The notes beneath the pieces were generated by a model. It was not told where the DNA came from, searched no databases, and saw nothing but the letters and a program-made list of their open reading frames with translations. Shown in pieces: positions 1 to 6,566 of a stretch of DNA of 10,396 nt (positions are counted from its first letter, which is position 1; every line of letters begins with the position of its first letter). Both the position numbers and the translations under genes were made by a program. Source of the stretch: an uncultured Caulobacterales bacterium (GTDB lineage: Bacteria; Pseudomonadota; Alphaproteobacteria; Caulobacterales; Caulobacteraceae). The stretch lies in assembly GCA_903903715.1 (NCBI GenBank), contig CAIUZX010000464.1:1-10396 (forward strand). The letters run 5' to 3'.

Positions 1-36
1 CGCCCACACAGTCATCCAACCTCAGAACCGGCCCTC

Positions 37-1224
37 ATGGCGAGCCTATCGCTCGATCTTTCACGCGCACCTCACGCGGCTGACGCCAGCCCTCGGCCGG
101 CTCAGCCCGTCAACCTTGGCGGGCTCACGCGTGTAGAATTGGCGCAGGTGCTGACGACCACCGGATTGACGCCTCCGGAAAAGGCGAAGATGCGGGCGAC
201 CCAGCTATGGCGCTGGATACATCATTTCGGCGTGACGGACTTCGCCCAGATGACCGATGTCGCAAAAGCGCTTCGGAGCGATCTTGCCGATCACTTCACG
301 CTGGACCGGCCTGAAGTTGTGGAGCGTCAGGTCAGCCGGGACGGATCGCGCAAATGGTTGATCCGCACCGCTCCGGGCATTGAGGTCGAGACGGTCTACA
401 TTCCTGATGTGGGTCGTGCGGGCGCCCTGTGCGTTTCCAGCCAGGTGGGCTGCACGCTCAATTGTACCTTCTGTCATACCGGAACGCAGCCCCTCGTGCG
501 CAATCTCACGGCGGCGGAGATCGTGGCGCAGGTGCAGGTCGCCCGGGACGATCTCGGCGAATGGCCCTCCCCGAAGGAGGATCGGCGCCTTTCAAACGTC
601 GTCTTCATGGGCATGGGCGAGCCGCTGTACAATCTCGACAACGTCGCCGCCGCAGTGGAGATCATCTCTGATGGAGAGGGGCTCGCCATCTCACGTCGGC
701 GGATCACCATCTCCACGTCGGGGGTCGTGCCCGACATTCCGAGAGCGGGCGAATTGACGCAGGCCATGCTGGCCATTTCGCTGCACGCGACCACTGATGA
801 GCTTCGCAACGAACTGGTTCCGTTGAACCGCCGTTATCCGATTGAAGCTCTCCTTAACGCCGTCAAGGCCTATCCTGGCCTTAGCAATGCGCGACGCGTC
901 ACGTTTGAGTACGTGATGCTCAAAGGCGTGAACGACAGCCCCGCTGACGCCCGGCGCCTGATGCAGCTGATCAAGGGCATCCCCGCCAAGATCAATCTCA
1001 TCCCGTTCAATCCATGGCCAGGCTCCAGTTTCGAGTGTTCCGACGGTCGAACGATCGAAACTTTCGCATCGATACTGAACAGGGGAGGATATGCATCCCC
1101 GGTTCGCACCCCGCGCGGACGCGACATTTTGGCTGCGTGTGGCCAGTTGAAGTCGGAAAGTGAAAAGGTTCGCGCGAGCGTTCGTCGTCAACAGATTGAG
1201 GCGACGCCGGCGGAGGAGTTGTAA
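37..1224 (+). CDS. rlmN: Dual-specificity 23S rRNA/tRNA adenine-C2 methyltransferase RlmN
   Basis: A radical SAM enzyme that methylates C2 of A2503 in 23S rRNA and of A37 in a set of tRNAs (family knowledge). The 395-residue protein has the radical SAM CxxxCxxC motif as C139, C143 and C146 in GCTLNCTFCHTG, binding the 4Fe-4S cluster. The two further cysteines of the ping-pong mechanism are visible: C132 in ALCVSSQVGC (E. coli C118) and C368 in ILAACGQL (E. coli C355). The MGMGEP motif (191-196) and the SLHA segment (248-251) are also in place. The first ~30 residues and the last ~20 (after C368) are non-conserved tails. The ATG at 37 has no clear Shine-Dalgarno, and only 36 bases of upstream sequence are visible, so the start is likely but not proven. 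No terminator is evident behind it; 118 bases separate it from the ACP gene. Confidence 0.97.
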   Translation: MASLSLDLSRAPHAADASPRPAQPVNLGGLTRVELAQVLTTTGLTPPEKAKMRATQLWRWIHHFGVTDFAQMTDVAKALRSDLADHFTLDRPEVVERQVSRDGSRKWLIRTAPGIEVETVYIPDVGRAGALCVSSQVGCTLNCTFCHTGTQPLVRNLTAAEIVAQVQVARDDLGEWPSPKEDRRLSNVVFMGMGEPLYNLDNVAAAVEIISDGEGLAISRRRITISTSGVVPDIPRAGELTQAMLAISLHATTDELRNELVPLNRRYPIEALLNAVKAYPGLSNARRVTFEYVMLKGVNDSPADARRLMQLIKGIPAKINLIPFNPWPGSSFECSDGRTIETFASILNRGGYASPVRTPRGRDILAACGQLKSESEKVRASVRRQQIEATPAEEL

Positions 1225-1328
1225 TCAACGCGATATCCAGCCTAATCCGACGGTTTTCACCGGTCGCGATTGCCGCTAAGGTCCCGCGCTGAAATTTGGC
1301 TGGAGACTGTCGCCGGCCCCGAGATCTT

Positions 1329-1336
1329 AAGAAGGA
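1329..1336 (+). promoter_or_regulatory. Strong Shine-Dalgarno of the acyl carrier protein gene
   Basis: AAGAAGGA lies 6 bases upstream of the ATG at 1343. It is the best ribosome-binding site in the window and fits the high expression usual for carrier proteins. It fixes the ACP start. I could not identify a convincing promoter in the 118-base gap (1225-1342) behind rlmN, although the size of that gap suggests one. Confidence 0.7.
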
Positions 1337-1342
1337 CGTTCC

Positions 1343-1594
1343 ATGGCGATCACCGCCGACCAGATCCTCGACATCATCGCCGAAGAGGTGCCGATCGACC
1401 GCGCCGACCTGAAGCCGGAAGCGACGTTGGAGGCGCTGAACATCGCTTCGCTCGATATGATCAGCGTGATGTTCGCATTGGAAGACAAGTTCGGCGTCAT
1501 CATCGAGCAGACGGACGTCGCCGAGGTGAAGACCCTCGCCGAGTTCATAAGCGTCGTTCAGGCCAAGGCCGAAACCAAAGCCGCGGCCGGCTGA
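1343..1594 (+). CDS. Acyl carrier protein (secondary/specialised type)
   Basis: An 83-residue acidic helical protein of ACP length and pattern. The 4'-phosphopantetheine attachment site is S36 in LNIASLDMIS, followed by the helix II/III pattern SVMFALEDKFGV that corresponds to ELVMALEEEFDT in E. coli AcpP. The residue before the serine is Ala, where most ACPs have Asp (DSL); D38 of the SLD triplet is kept. The last ~10 residues are an Ala/Lys-rich tail. It is not AcpXL: it is shorter and lacks that family's C-terminal region. The next gene, 53 bases on, is a ketosynthase, so the pair probably supplies a particular acyl chain rather than bulk fatty acid synthesis. That is inferred from gene order and resembles NodF-NodE and the ACP/KAS pairs of lipid A acyl-chain loci. 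The specific product cannot be told. Confidence 0.9.
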   Translation: MAITADQILDIIAEEVPIDRADLKPEATLEALNIASLDMISVMFALEDKFGVIIEQTDVAEVKTLAEFISVVQAKAETKAAAG

Positions 1595-1647
1595 TCCCGT
1601 ATCGGCTCCAATTGCAAGCAACCTAGACTGATTGAGAGGCGTATCCG

Positions 1648-2877
1648 ATGGCCCACCGCCGTGTCGTCATCACAGGGATGGGCGCCGTGTCCGCGCTGGG
1701 TCAGGGACTCGACGCGCACTGGGATGCGCTAGCGGCCGGTCGGACCGGGATATCCCAGATCCAACGTGACATCGGTGACGGGTCCATCCACAAGTACGGG
1801 GGACCGGCTGGCGTGGCGCCGGTGCTCGACACCTCGCAGCTTGAAGCACGGCTTGGCCCAAGGCCCATCGCCCATCTCGACCCGTTTTCCGCCTTTTCCG
1901 TCGTTGCTGGCCAGGAAGCATTGACCCAGTCGGGGCTGATCGGACATCCGACGCTCGAACATCGCACAGTCATGGTCTGGGGATGCGGCTCCGGCGGCAA
2001 CCAGACCATCGAGGACGGCTACAGCCGCGCTTTCCTCAAGGGCGCGACCAATGTTCACCCCTTGAGCATCCCCAAGCAGATGATCTCTGCGCCGGTCAGC
2101 CATCTGTCGATGCTGTTCGGCGTGCAGGGACCTGCGTTCACGGTCGCTTCGGCCTGCGCGTCGTCGGGGCACGCCATTGGGGAAGGCCTCTGGATGATCC
2201 GATCGGGTCGCGCGGACGCTGCCGTGGTCGGCGGGTCGGAAGCGGCCTTGACCTACGGGTCCTGGATGGGGTGGATCGCCTTGAAGGCGATGGCGGACGA
2301 CACCTGTCGCCCATTCTCGATCGACCGTAGGGGCATGGTGTTGGGTGAAGGCGCCGCCGCCCTCGTGTTGGAGGATTACGAGCACGCAAAGGCGCGGGGC
2401 GCGCACATCATCGCCGAGCTCGCGGGCTATGGCGCCACCTCCGACGCCCACCACATCACCATGCCGCACGGTCGCGGCGCGGAAGCCGCCATTCGCGCAG
2501 CCCATGAGGATGCAGGCCTGTCTCTCGATACGCCGGTTCTGATTTCGAGCCATGGCACCGGGACAGCGCTGAACGACAAGATTGAGTCCGGGGCCATCCG
2601 ATCGGTCTATGGGGCGGATGTGGCGCAAAACCGCGTCATCGCCACCAAGTCCGCACACGGGCACCTGATCGGCGGCGCAGGCGCGATCGAGCTCGTCACG
2701 GGCATCCAGGCGATGGTGAATAACCTCGCGCCGCCGATCCTGAACAGCCTCGGGCCCGACCCTGAGTGTGATGTCCCTCTGGTGATGGAGCCCGAGGCGC
2801 ATAACTTCCAGGCCGTTGTCTCCAACTCCTTCGCCTTTGGCGGTCTAAACGCAGTTCTGATCGCAAAGCGGGTTTAG
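1648..2877 (+). CDS. Beta-ketoacyl-ACP synthase, FabF/NodE-like (KAS II family)
   Basis: A decarboxylating condensing enzyme that elongates an acyl chain with malonyl-ACP. At 409 residues it has normal FabF length. The Cys-His-His triad is C170 in ASACASSG, H302 in SHGTGT and H339 in KSAHGHLIGGAG, with the conserved K334. The N-terminal RVVITGMGAVSALG strand and the C-terminal SNSFAFGGLNA loop are typical. Several motifs differ from housekeeping FabF: SHGTGTALND for AHGTSTPLND, KSAHGH for KSMTGH, and NSFAFGGLN for NSFGFGGTN, which brings it closer to specialised KAS enzymes such as NodE. GAGAGG at 1634-1639 is the ribosome-binding site, 8 bases before the ATG. It is probably co-transcribed with the ACP gene and acts on it. 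Whether it serves lipid A, another envelope lipid or an unusual fatty acid is open. Confidence 0.92.
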   Translation: MAHRRVVITGMGAVSALGQGLDAHWDALAAGRTGISQIQRDIGDGSIHKYGGPAGVAPVLDTSQLEARLGPRPIAHLDPFSAFSVVAGQEALTQSGLIGHPTLEHRTVMVWGCGSGGNQTIEDGYSRAFLKGATNVHPLSIPKQMISAPVSHLSMLFGVQGPAFTVASACASSGHAIGEGLWMIRSGRADAAVVGGSEAALTYGSWMGWIALKAMADDTCRPFSIDRRGMVLGEGAAALVLEDYEHAKARGAHIIAELAGYGATSDAHHITMPHGRGAEAAIRAAHEDAGLSLDTPVLISSHGTGTALNDKIESGAIRSVYGADVAQNRVIATKSAHGHLIGGAGAIELVTGIQAMVNNLAPPILNSLGPDPECDVPLVMEPEAHNFQAVVSNSFAFGGLNAVLIAKRV

Positions 2878-2882
2878 GAATG

Positions 2883-2910
2883 CGCCCAAAGGGCGAATTT
2901 GCCCTATTTT
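2883..2910 (+). terminator. Hairpin with short T-run behind the ACP-ketosynthase pair
   Basis: Two alternative small stems share the same GGGC: CGCCC-AAA-GGGCG (2883-2895) and AGGGC-GAATTT-GCCCT (2890-2905). The second is followed by ATTTT (2906-2910). It begins five bases after the ketosynthase stop codon, the right place for a transcript end. Stems of 5 bp and a four-T run are weak for an intrinsic terminator, so attenuation or 3'-end stabilisation is equally possible. Confidence 0.4.
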
Positions 2911-3014
2911 CGCCACAGACTTTGCCGCGAAGACAAGTTCCGGACAGGCCTGGGAGAGCCCGGCTGAGGTAAGACGGCGTTAGGAAATCAACGTCTCTTA
3001 ACCACTTGGCCTCC

Positions 3015-3674
3015 ATGCACCTTTCCATCTCCTGCGACTTCGACGGCACGATCACGTGCGCAGACACGGTCGATGCGATCCTCGAGACATTCGCCATGCC
3101 TGCATGGGAGGATGTCGAGGCGGAGTGGAAAGCAGGCCGCATCGGATCACGCGAGTGCCTGGCGGCGCAAGCCGAACTGTTGCGCGCTTCTCCTCGGGAG
3201 CTTGATCAATTCATAGATGGGATTGAGGTTGACCCTGAGGCTGCGGCCTTCTTCGGAGACTGCCTGAAGCTGGGCGCCCCGGTCAGCGTGGTGTCCGACG
3301 GCTTTGACTGGGTTGTTCGGCGGGTTTTGGCCCGGATGGGCGTGCGTGGCGTGCCGATCATCGCCAACCGGCTTGTGCACATGGGCGAGGATCGCTGGAG
3401 CGTCCGCTTCCCGCATGCGGCGGCCAATTGCGGTTCAGGCGTCTGCAAGTGCGCCGTGGTGAACGCCCCTACGCGCCTTGTCCACATCGGCGACGGTCGG
3501 TCTGACGCGTGCGTGTCGGACGTGTGCGATGTGGTCTTCGCGAAGGGCTGGCTGCTTGAGCAGCGTCTCCGTCGTGGTCAGGACTCGATCCCGTTCGAGA
3601 GTTTCGCCACGGTTCGGGCGATGCTGCCGGAACTTGGCGAACTCACAACGACAGCGGCCCAGCGGATTGCTTGA
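3015..3674 (+). CDS. MtnX-like HAD-superfamily (subclass IB) phosphatase
   Basis: A small cytoplasmic phosphatase of the haloacid dehalogenase fold, of the phosphoserine phosphatase/MtnX type. Counted from the ATG at 3015 (219 residues), motif I is SCDFDGT with nucleophile D8 and acid D10, motif II is S94 in VVSDGFD, the motif III lysine is probably K145 in GVCKCAV, and motif IV is IGDGRSD (D160, D164). The cysteines around NCGSGVCKC (139-146) recall the NCGxCK segment common in MtnX-like proteins. The reading frame is also open from a TTG at 3006, adding three residues. I prefer the ATG because the conserved domain begins at once; neither start has a good ribosome-binding site (AGGA at 2982-2985 is too far). 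MtnX acts in methionine salvage, but no other salvage gene is nearby, so the substrate is unknown. Confidence 0.82.
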   Translation: MHLSISCDFDGTITCADTVDAILETFAMPAWEDVEAEWKAGRIGSRECLAAQAELLRASPRELDQFIDGIEVDPEAAAFFGDCLKLGAPVSVVSDGFDWVVRRVLARMGVRGVPIIANRLVHMGEDRWSVRFPHAAANCGSGVCKCAVVNAPTRLVHIGDGRSDACVSDVCDVVFAKGWLLEQRLRRGQDSIPFESFATVRAMLPELGELTTTAAQRIA

Positions 3675-3754
3675 GGCGAAACGCCGAGACAGGCGCGGAT
3701 CTAACGCCTTCGATACACGCACATTCACCTGTTAGCTCTTCGTGTGATCGTTAG

Positions 3755-4576
3755 ATGACCACTCCCTCCCGCGTGCTCCTCATTCACGGCCTGACTGGCG
3801 TGCCTGCAGAAATGCAGTCGATCGCGCGCGGACTCCGACGTGCGGGTTTCGAAGTGGAAACCCCTCTCTTGCCCGGTCACGGTGTGGACGAAGCCACGCT
3901 CATGAAGACCGGCTGGCGGGACTGGGTGGGCGGCGCAGAGGCGGAGTTGCTGCGGATGACTGCGGACGGCTCGAAGGCGTTCGTCGGCGGCTTGTCCGTC
4001 GGCGCGGTGATCGCTCTGGCCCTCGCCGAGCGTCATCCCGATCGAGTCGCCGGCGTATTGTCCTTGGCGGCGACCTTTCGTTACGATGGTTGGTCAGTCA
4101 ACAAGCTGATCGTTGTCATTCCCTTGTTCCGACATGTGCCCCTCATCAACCGCATCCGGTTCAAGGAGCATCCGCCCTACGGCATCAAGGATGAGCGCCT
4201 GCGGGCAGTCGTCGCAGAAATGCTGTTCTCGGACAATGTGAAGGATGTCGGCCTGCCGTCGACACCTGGCATAACGCTCGTCGAGAACCTCGACTTGGTG
4301 AAGTGGGTGGAGCGGGATCTCGCGAAAGTCACTGCGCCGGTTCTGATCGCTCATGCGATCGAAGACGACATCACCCACATCAGAAATGCGGAACGCCTCG
4401 CGACACGCGTTTCAGGGCCTGTGCGCAAACTCTATCTCGACGATTGCTATCACCTCATCACCGTTGACCGTCAGCGGGGAAAGGTCATGCAAGGCGTTGT
4501 CGATTTCTGCCGTGATGTCGTCAACGGCGTGGACGTCACTCTGGCCAATCAAGGGCTTAAAAACGCTACGGTTTAG
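3755..4576 (+). CDS. Alpha/beta hydrolase, Est30-type carboxylesterase/lipase
   Basis: A 273-residue serine hydrolase resembling small carboxylesterases and monoacylglycerol lipases. The oxyanion-hole segment HGLTG is at 11-15, PLLPGHG at 38-43, the nucleophile elbow GGLSVG has S81, the likely acid is D204 or D205 in AIEDDITHI, and the catalytic His is H233 in DDCYHLIT. A cap of about 70 residues (~110-180) lies between strand 5 and the acid, as in Est30. No signal peptide or membrane segment is present, so it acts in the cytosol, probably on short or medium acyl esters or monoglycerides. The start is the ATG at 3755, directly before the first beta strand; its ribosome-binding site is weak. 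It sits 80 bases after the phosphatase and 90 bases before the acyl-CoA dehydrogenase. A link to lipid turnover is plausible but unproven. Confidence 0.87.
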   Translation: MTTPSRVLLIHGLTGVPAEMQSIARGLRRAGFEVETPLLPGHGVDEATLMKTGWRDWVGGAEAELLRMTADGSKAFVGGLSVGAVIALALAERHPDRVAGVLSLAATFRYDGWSVNKLIVVIPLFRHVPLINRIRFKEHPPYGIKDERLRAVVAEMLFSDNVKDVGLPSTPGITLVENLDLVKWVERDLAKVTAPVLIAHAIEDDITHIRNAERLATRVSGPVRKLYLDDCYHLITVDRQRGKVMQGVVDFCRDVVNGVDVTLANQGLKNATV

Positions 4577-4606
4577 ACTTCAGGGTCCTGATCCACGCCC
4601 GTCGCC

Positions 4607-4634
4607 TTGTTCCACGGCGGATCGTTCCTATACT
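4607..4634 (+). promoter_or_regulatory. Candidate sigma-70 promoter of the mcd-HIG1-adenosyltransferase group
   Basis: TTGTTC (4607-4612) and TATACT (4629-4634) are separated by 16 bases in the 90-base gap before mcd. The -10 hexamer matches TATAAT at five of six positions; the -35 is moderate. Transcription would begin near 4641, leaving a leader of about 26 bases with AGGG (4657-4660) as ribosome-binding site, 6 bases before the ATG at 4667. GTTCC occurs twice as a direct repeat (4609-4613 and 4624-4628), one over the -35 and one just before the -10, which could be an operator. Confidence 0.4.
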
Positions 4635-4666
4635 CGTTGACGAATTACGCCAGTTCAGGGATCGCC

Positions 4667-6334
4667 ATGAGCATCGCCGTCGCCACCCGCGTCTCCTCCG
4701 ATTCGGAACTTTCCGCGCTCATTGATGAAACGTGCCGGTGGGCTGACTCCTATCAAGCGGACGTTACCGCTTCCGTCAGGACGCTTCTCTCCGTCGGCGG
4801 ACGGATCGACCGCACAGCATTTGACCGTCATCAGCATGAGGTTCACGGTCTAGCCTGGGTGGCCACCTATGCGCAGACGTTCCGGCAGGTTGCGGCCTGG
4901 CGCGAGCGGCAGTCGTCGGCCGGGCGGTTCGGAGACGCAGAAGAACTCCTGCTGCGACTCCTGTTCTGCGAATATTCGGCCCAGCTCGTCGGCGGTTTGC
5001 CGATGAATCAGGGTGAGACGGTCCGGCCGGCGGATTTCGGCCTGTCACTCAGCGCCCACATCGCTGATCTCTGGCGCGCACGCGTCGGACAATCCGACAA
5101 GACCGCCCTCGCCGACCTCGTCGCGGCCTCCCAGGGCCGGGCGTCCGTGGAGGATGCCGGGCTTGACGAGACCATGACCATGATCCGTGACCAGTTCAGC
5201 GCCTTCGCCGCCGAAAAGGTCACACCCTTCGCCCACGGCTGGCATCTGCGTGACGAACTGATCCCTCTGGAGCTGGTAAAGGAATTGGGCGAACTGGGCG
5301 TGTTCGGCCTGACCATTCCTGAAACATTCGGCGGCTCGGGCCTTGGCAAGATGGCCATGTGCGTGGTCTCGGAAGTTCTGAGCAGAGGCTATATCGGTGT
5401 CGGCTCCCTAGGAACCCGCTCCGAGATCGCGGCGGAGCTGATCCTGACCGGTGGCACCGATGAGCAGAAGGCCCACTGGCTGCCCAAGATCGCCTCGGCG
5501 GAGATCCTGCCAACTGCGGTCTTCACAGAACCGAATACGGGTTCGGATCTTGGATCCTTGCGCACGCGCGCGGCGCTTACTGGCGAAACATACGTCGTGT
5601 CCGGCGCCAAGACCTGGATCACCCACGCCGCGCGCGCCGACTTGATGACGCTTCTTGTGAGAACCGATCCGGATACGACGGACTATCGTGGCCTGTCGAT
5701 GCTGCTGGCTGAAAAACCCCGCGGTGACGATGTCGATCCCTTCCCCGCCAAGGGAATGAGCGGTGGCGAAATCGAGGTTCTCGGCTACCGCGGGATGAAG
5801 GAATACGAGATCGGCTTCGACGGGTTCACGGCCCCGCGCGCCAACCTCCTGGGCGGTGTCGAGGGTCAGGGCTTCAAGCAACTGATGGCGACCTTCGAAA
5901 GCGCCCGGATACAGACCGCCGCGCGCGCCGTCGGCGTGGCGCAAGCCGCACTCGAGGAAGGCCTCGCCTACGCCCTGACGCGCCAACAGTTCGGCGGACC
6001 GATTTTCAGCTTCCCGCGCGTGCACAACAAGCTCGCCATGATGGCGGCCGAGATCATGGGCGTGAGACAGCTGACCTATTTCGCCGCCCTCGAAAAGGAT
6101 CAGGACCGGCGTTGCGACCTCGAAGCCGGCATGGCCAAGCTCCTCGCGGCTCGGGTGGCCTGGGCCTCGGCGGACAACGCTCTGCAAATCCACGGCGGAA
6201 ACGGTTTTGCGCTGGAATACCCGATCAGCCGGATCCTGTGTGACGCGCGCATCCTGAACATCTTCGAGGGCGCTGGAGAAATTCAGGCGCAGGTGATCGC
6301 AAGACGCCTGCTGGAGGACGGCCGCAACGGCTGA
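4667..6334 (+). CDS. mcd: Long-form acyl-CoA dehydrogenase, probably (2S)-methylsuccinyl-CoA dehydrogenase
   Basis: An FAD-dependent acyl-CoA dehydrogenase of 555 residues, well above the ~380 usual for the family. The extra ~160 residues form an N-terminal helical domain, and a linker leads into the canonical fold at about 167. Visible family motifs are the flavin/substrate loop AVFTEPNTGSDLG (284-296), TWIT (316-319), the RQQFGGPI segment (439-446), QIHGGNGF (507-514) and the C-terminal NIFEGAGEIQ, where E534 is the expected catalytic base. The long N-terminal domain and the FEGAGEIQ ending are as I recall for Mcd of the ethylmalonyl-CoA pathway, which oxidises (2S)-methylsuccinyl-CoA to mesaconyl-CoA and passes electrons to ETF. 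The nearby B12 adenosyltransferase supports this. I chose the ATG at 4667 (AGGG 6 bases upstream) over an in-frame TTG at 4607 that would overlap the candidate promoter. An acyl-CoA dehydrogenase of other specificity remains possible. Confidence 0.75.
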   Translation: MSIAVATRVSSDSELSALIDETCRWADSYQADVTASVRTLLSVGGRIDRTAFDRHQHEVHGLAWVATYAQTFRQVAAWRERQSSAGRFGDAEELLLRLLFCEYSAQLVGGLPMNQGETVRPADFGLSLSAHIADLWRARVGQSDKTALADLVAASQGRASVEDAGLDETMTMIRDQFSAFAAEKVTPFAHGWHLRDELIPLELVKELGELGVFGLTIPETFGGSGLGKMAMCVVSEVLSRGYIGVGSLGTRSEIAAELILTGGTDEQKAHWLPKIASAEILPTAVFTEPNTGSDLGSLRTRAALTGETYVVSGAKTWITHAARADLMTLLVRTDPDTTDYRGLSMLLAEKPRGDDVDPFPAKGMSGGEIEVLGYRGMKEYEIGFDGFTAPRANLLGGVEGQGFKQLMATFESARIQTAARAVGVAQAALEEGLAYALTRQQFGGPIFSFPRVHNKLAMMAAEIMGVRQLTYFAALEKDQDRRCDLEAGMAKLLAARVAWASADNALQIHGGNGFALEYPISRILCDARILNIFEGAGEIQAQVIARRLLEDGRNG

Positions 6335-6362
6335 TCCTTAAAAAGAGGACTTGAGCATTCTA

Positions 6363-6566
6363 ATGGGCATCTTCATCGACATTATGATCCTCGTTTCGCT
6401 TCTGGCGGTTCTGGGGTCACTCATGATGGGCATGGTGGCGATGGCCCGTGGCGGCGATTATGCGGCGGCGAACTCCAACAAGTTCATGCGCTGGCGCGTG
6501 ATGACCCAGGCGGTTGCGGTGGTCATGTTGATCATCGGGTTCATCTACAAGGCCTCGCATCACTGA
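6363..6566 (+). CDS. HIG1-domain twin-transmembrane protein
   Basis: A 67-residue inner-membrane protein with two hydrophobic helices, roughly 4-30 and 47-64, joined by a short polar loop ARGGDYAAANSNKFMRWR. The loop and second helix start carry R-x-R-xxx-Q (RWRVMTQ), a variant of the QxRxxxQ signature of the HIG1 (hypoxia-induced gene 1) family, whose mitochondrial members associate with respiratory complexes III and IV. A polybasic/His end (YKASHH) follows. The ribosome-binding site AAAGAGGA (6342-6349) is 13 bases before the ATG at 6363. An in-frame TTG at 6351 would add four residues but lies only one base after that site, so the ATG is preferred. It is 28 bases after mcd, and its TGA overlaps the ATG of the adenosyltransferase (TGATG), so the two are translationally coupled. 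Any respiratory role is inferred from the family. Confidence 0.82.
   Translation: MGIFIDIMILVSLLAVLGSLMMGMVAMARGGDYAAANSNKFMRWRVMTQAVAVVMLIIGFIYKASHH

Noticed and set aside
1248..1266. Possible hairpin behind rlmN (CGACGG, loop TTTTCA, CCGGTCG with one bulged G)
   Set aside because: Short, bulged, and not followed by a T-run; too weak to call a terminator.
1343..1594. The ACP as AcpXL (very-long-chain lipid A carrier)
   Set aside because: It is too short, lacks the AcpXL C-terminal region and its DSLD motif, and no lpxXL or fabZXL gene is next to it.
1729..2802. A 357-codon open frame on the - strand opposite the ketosynthase gene
   Set aside because: It mirrors the codon pattern of the real gene, its translation is Arg/Gly/His-rich with no recognisable domain, and the + strand gene has all catalytic motifs. 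Such shadows are common in GC-rich DNA.
2998..3005. TTAACCAC just before the HAD phosphatase, one mismatch from the CtrA half-site TTAACCAT
   Set aside because: A single short half-site with no second TTAA at the right spacing and no -10 in place; chance is likely.
3675..3709. Small stems GGCG-AAA-CGCC and AGGCG/CGCCT behind the phosphatase gene
   Set aside because: Stems of 4-5 bp without a T-run; not distinguishable from background in GC-rich sequence.
4609..4627. GTTC-N11-GTTC resembling the alphaproteobacterial LexA box GTTC-N7-GTTC
   Set aside because: The spacing is 11, not 7, and the downstream gene is not an SOS-type gene. Kept only as a plain direct repeat.
5408..6193. A 261-codon open frame on the - strand opposite mcd
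   Set aside because: Same reasoning: low-complexity Gly/Arg/His-rich translation, no ribosome-binding site or domain, and a fully motif-supported gene on the other strand.
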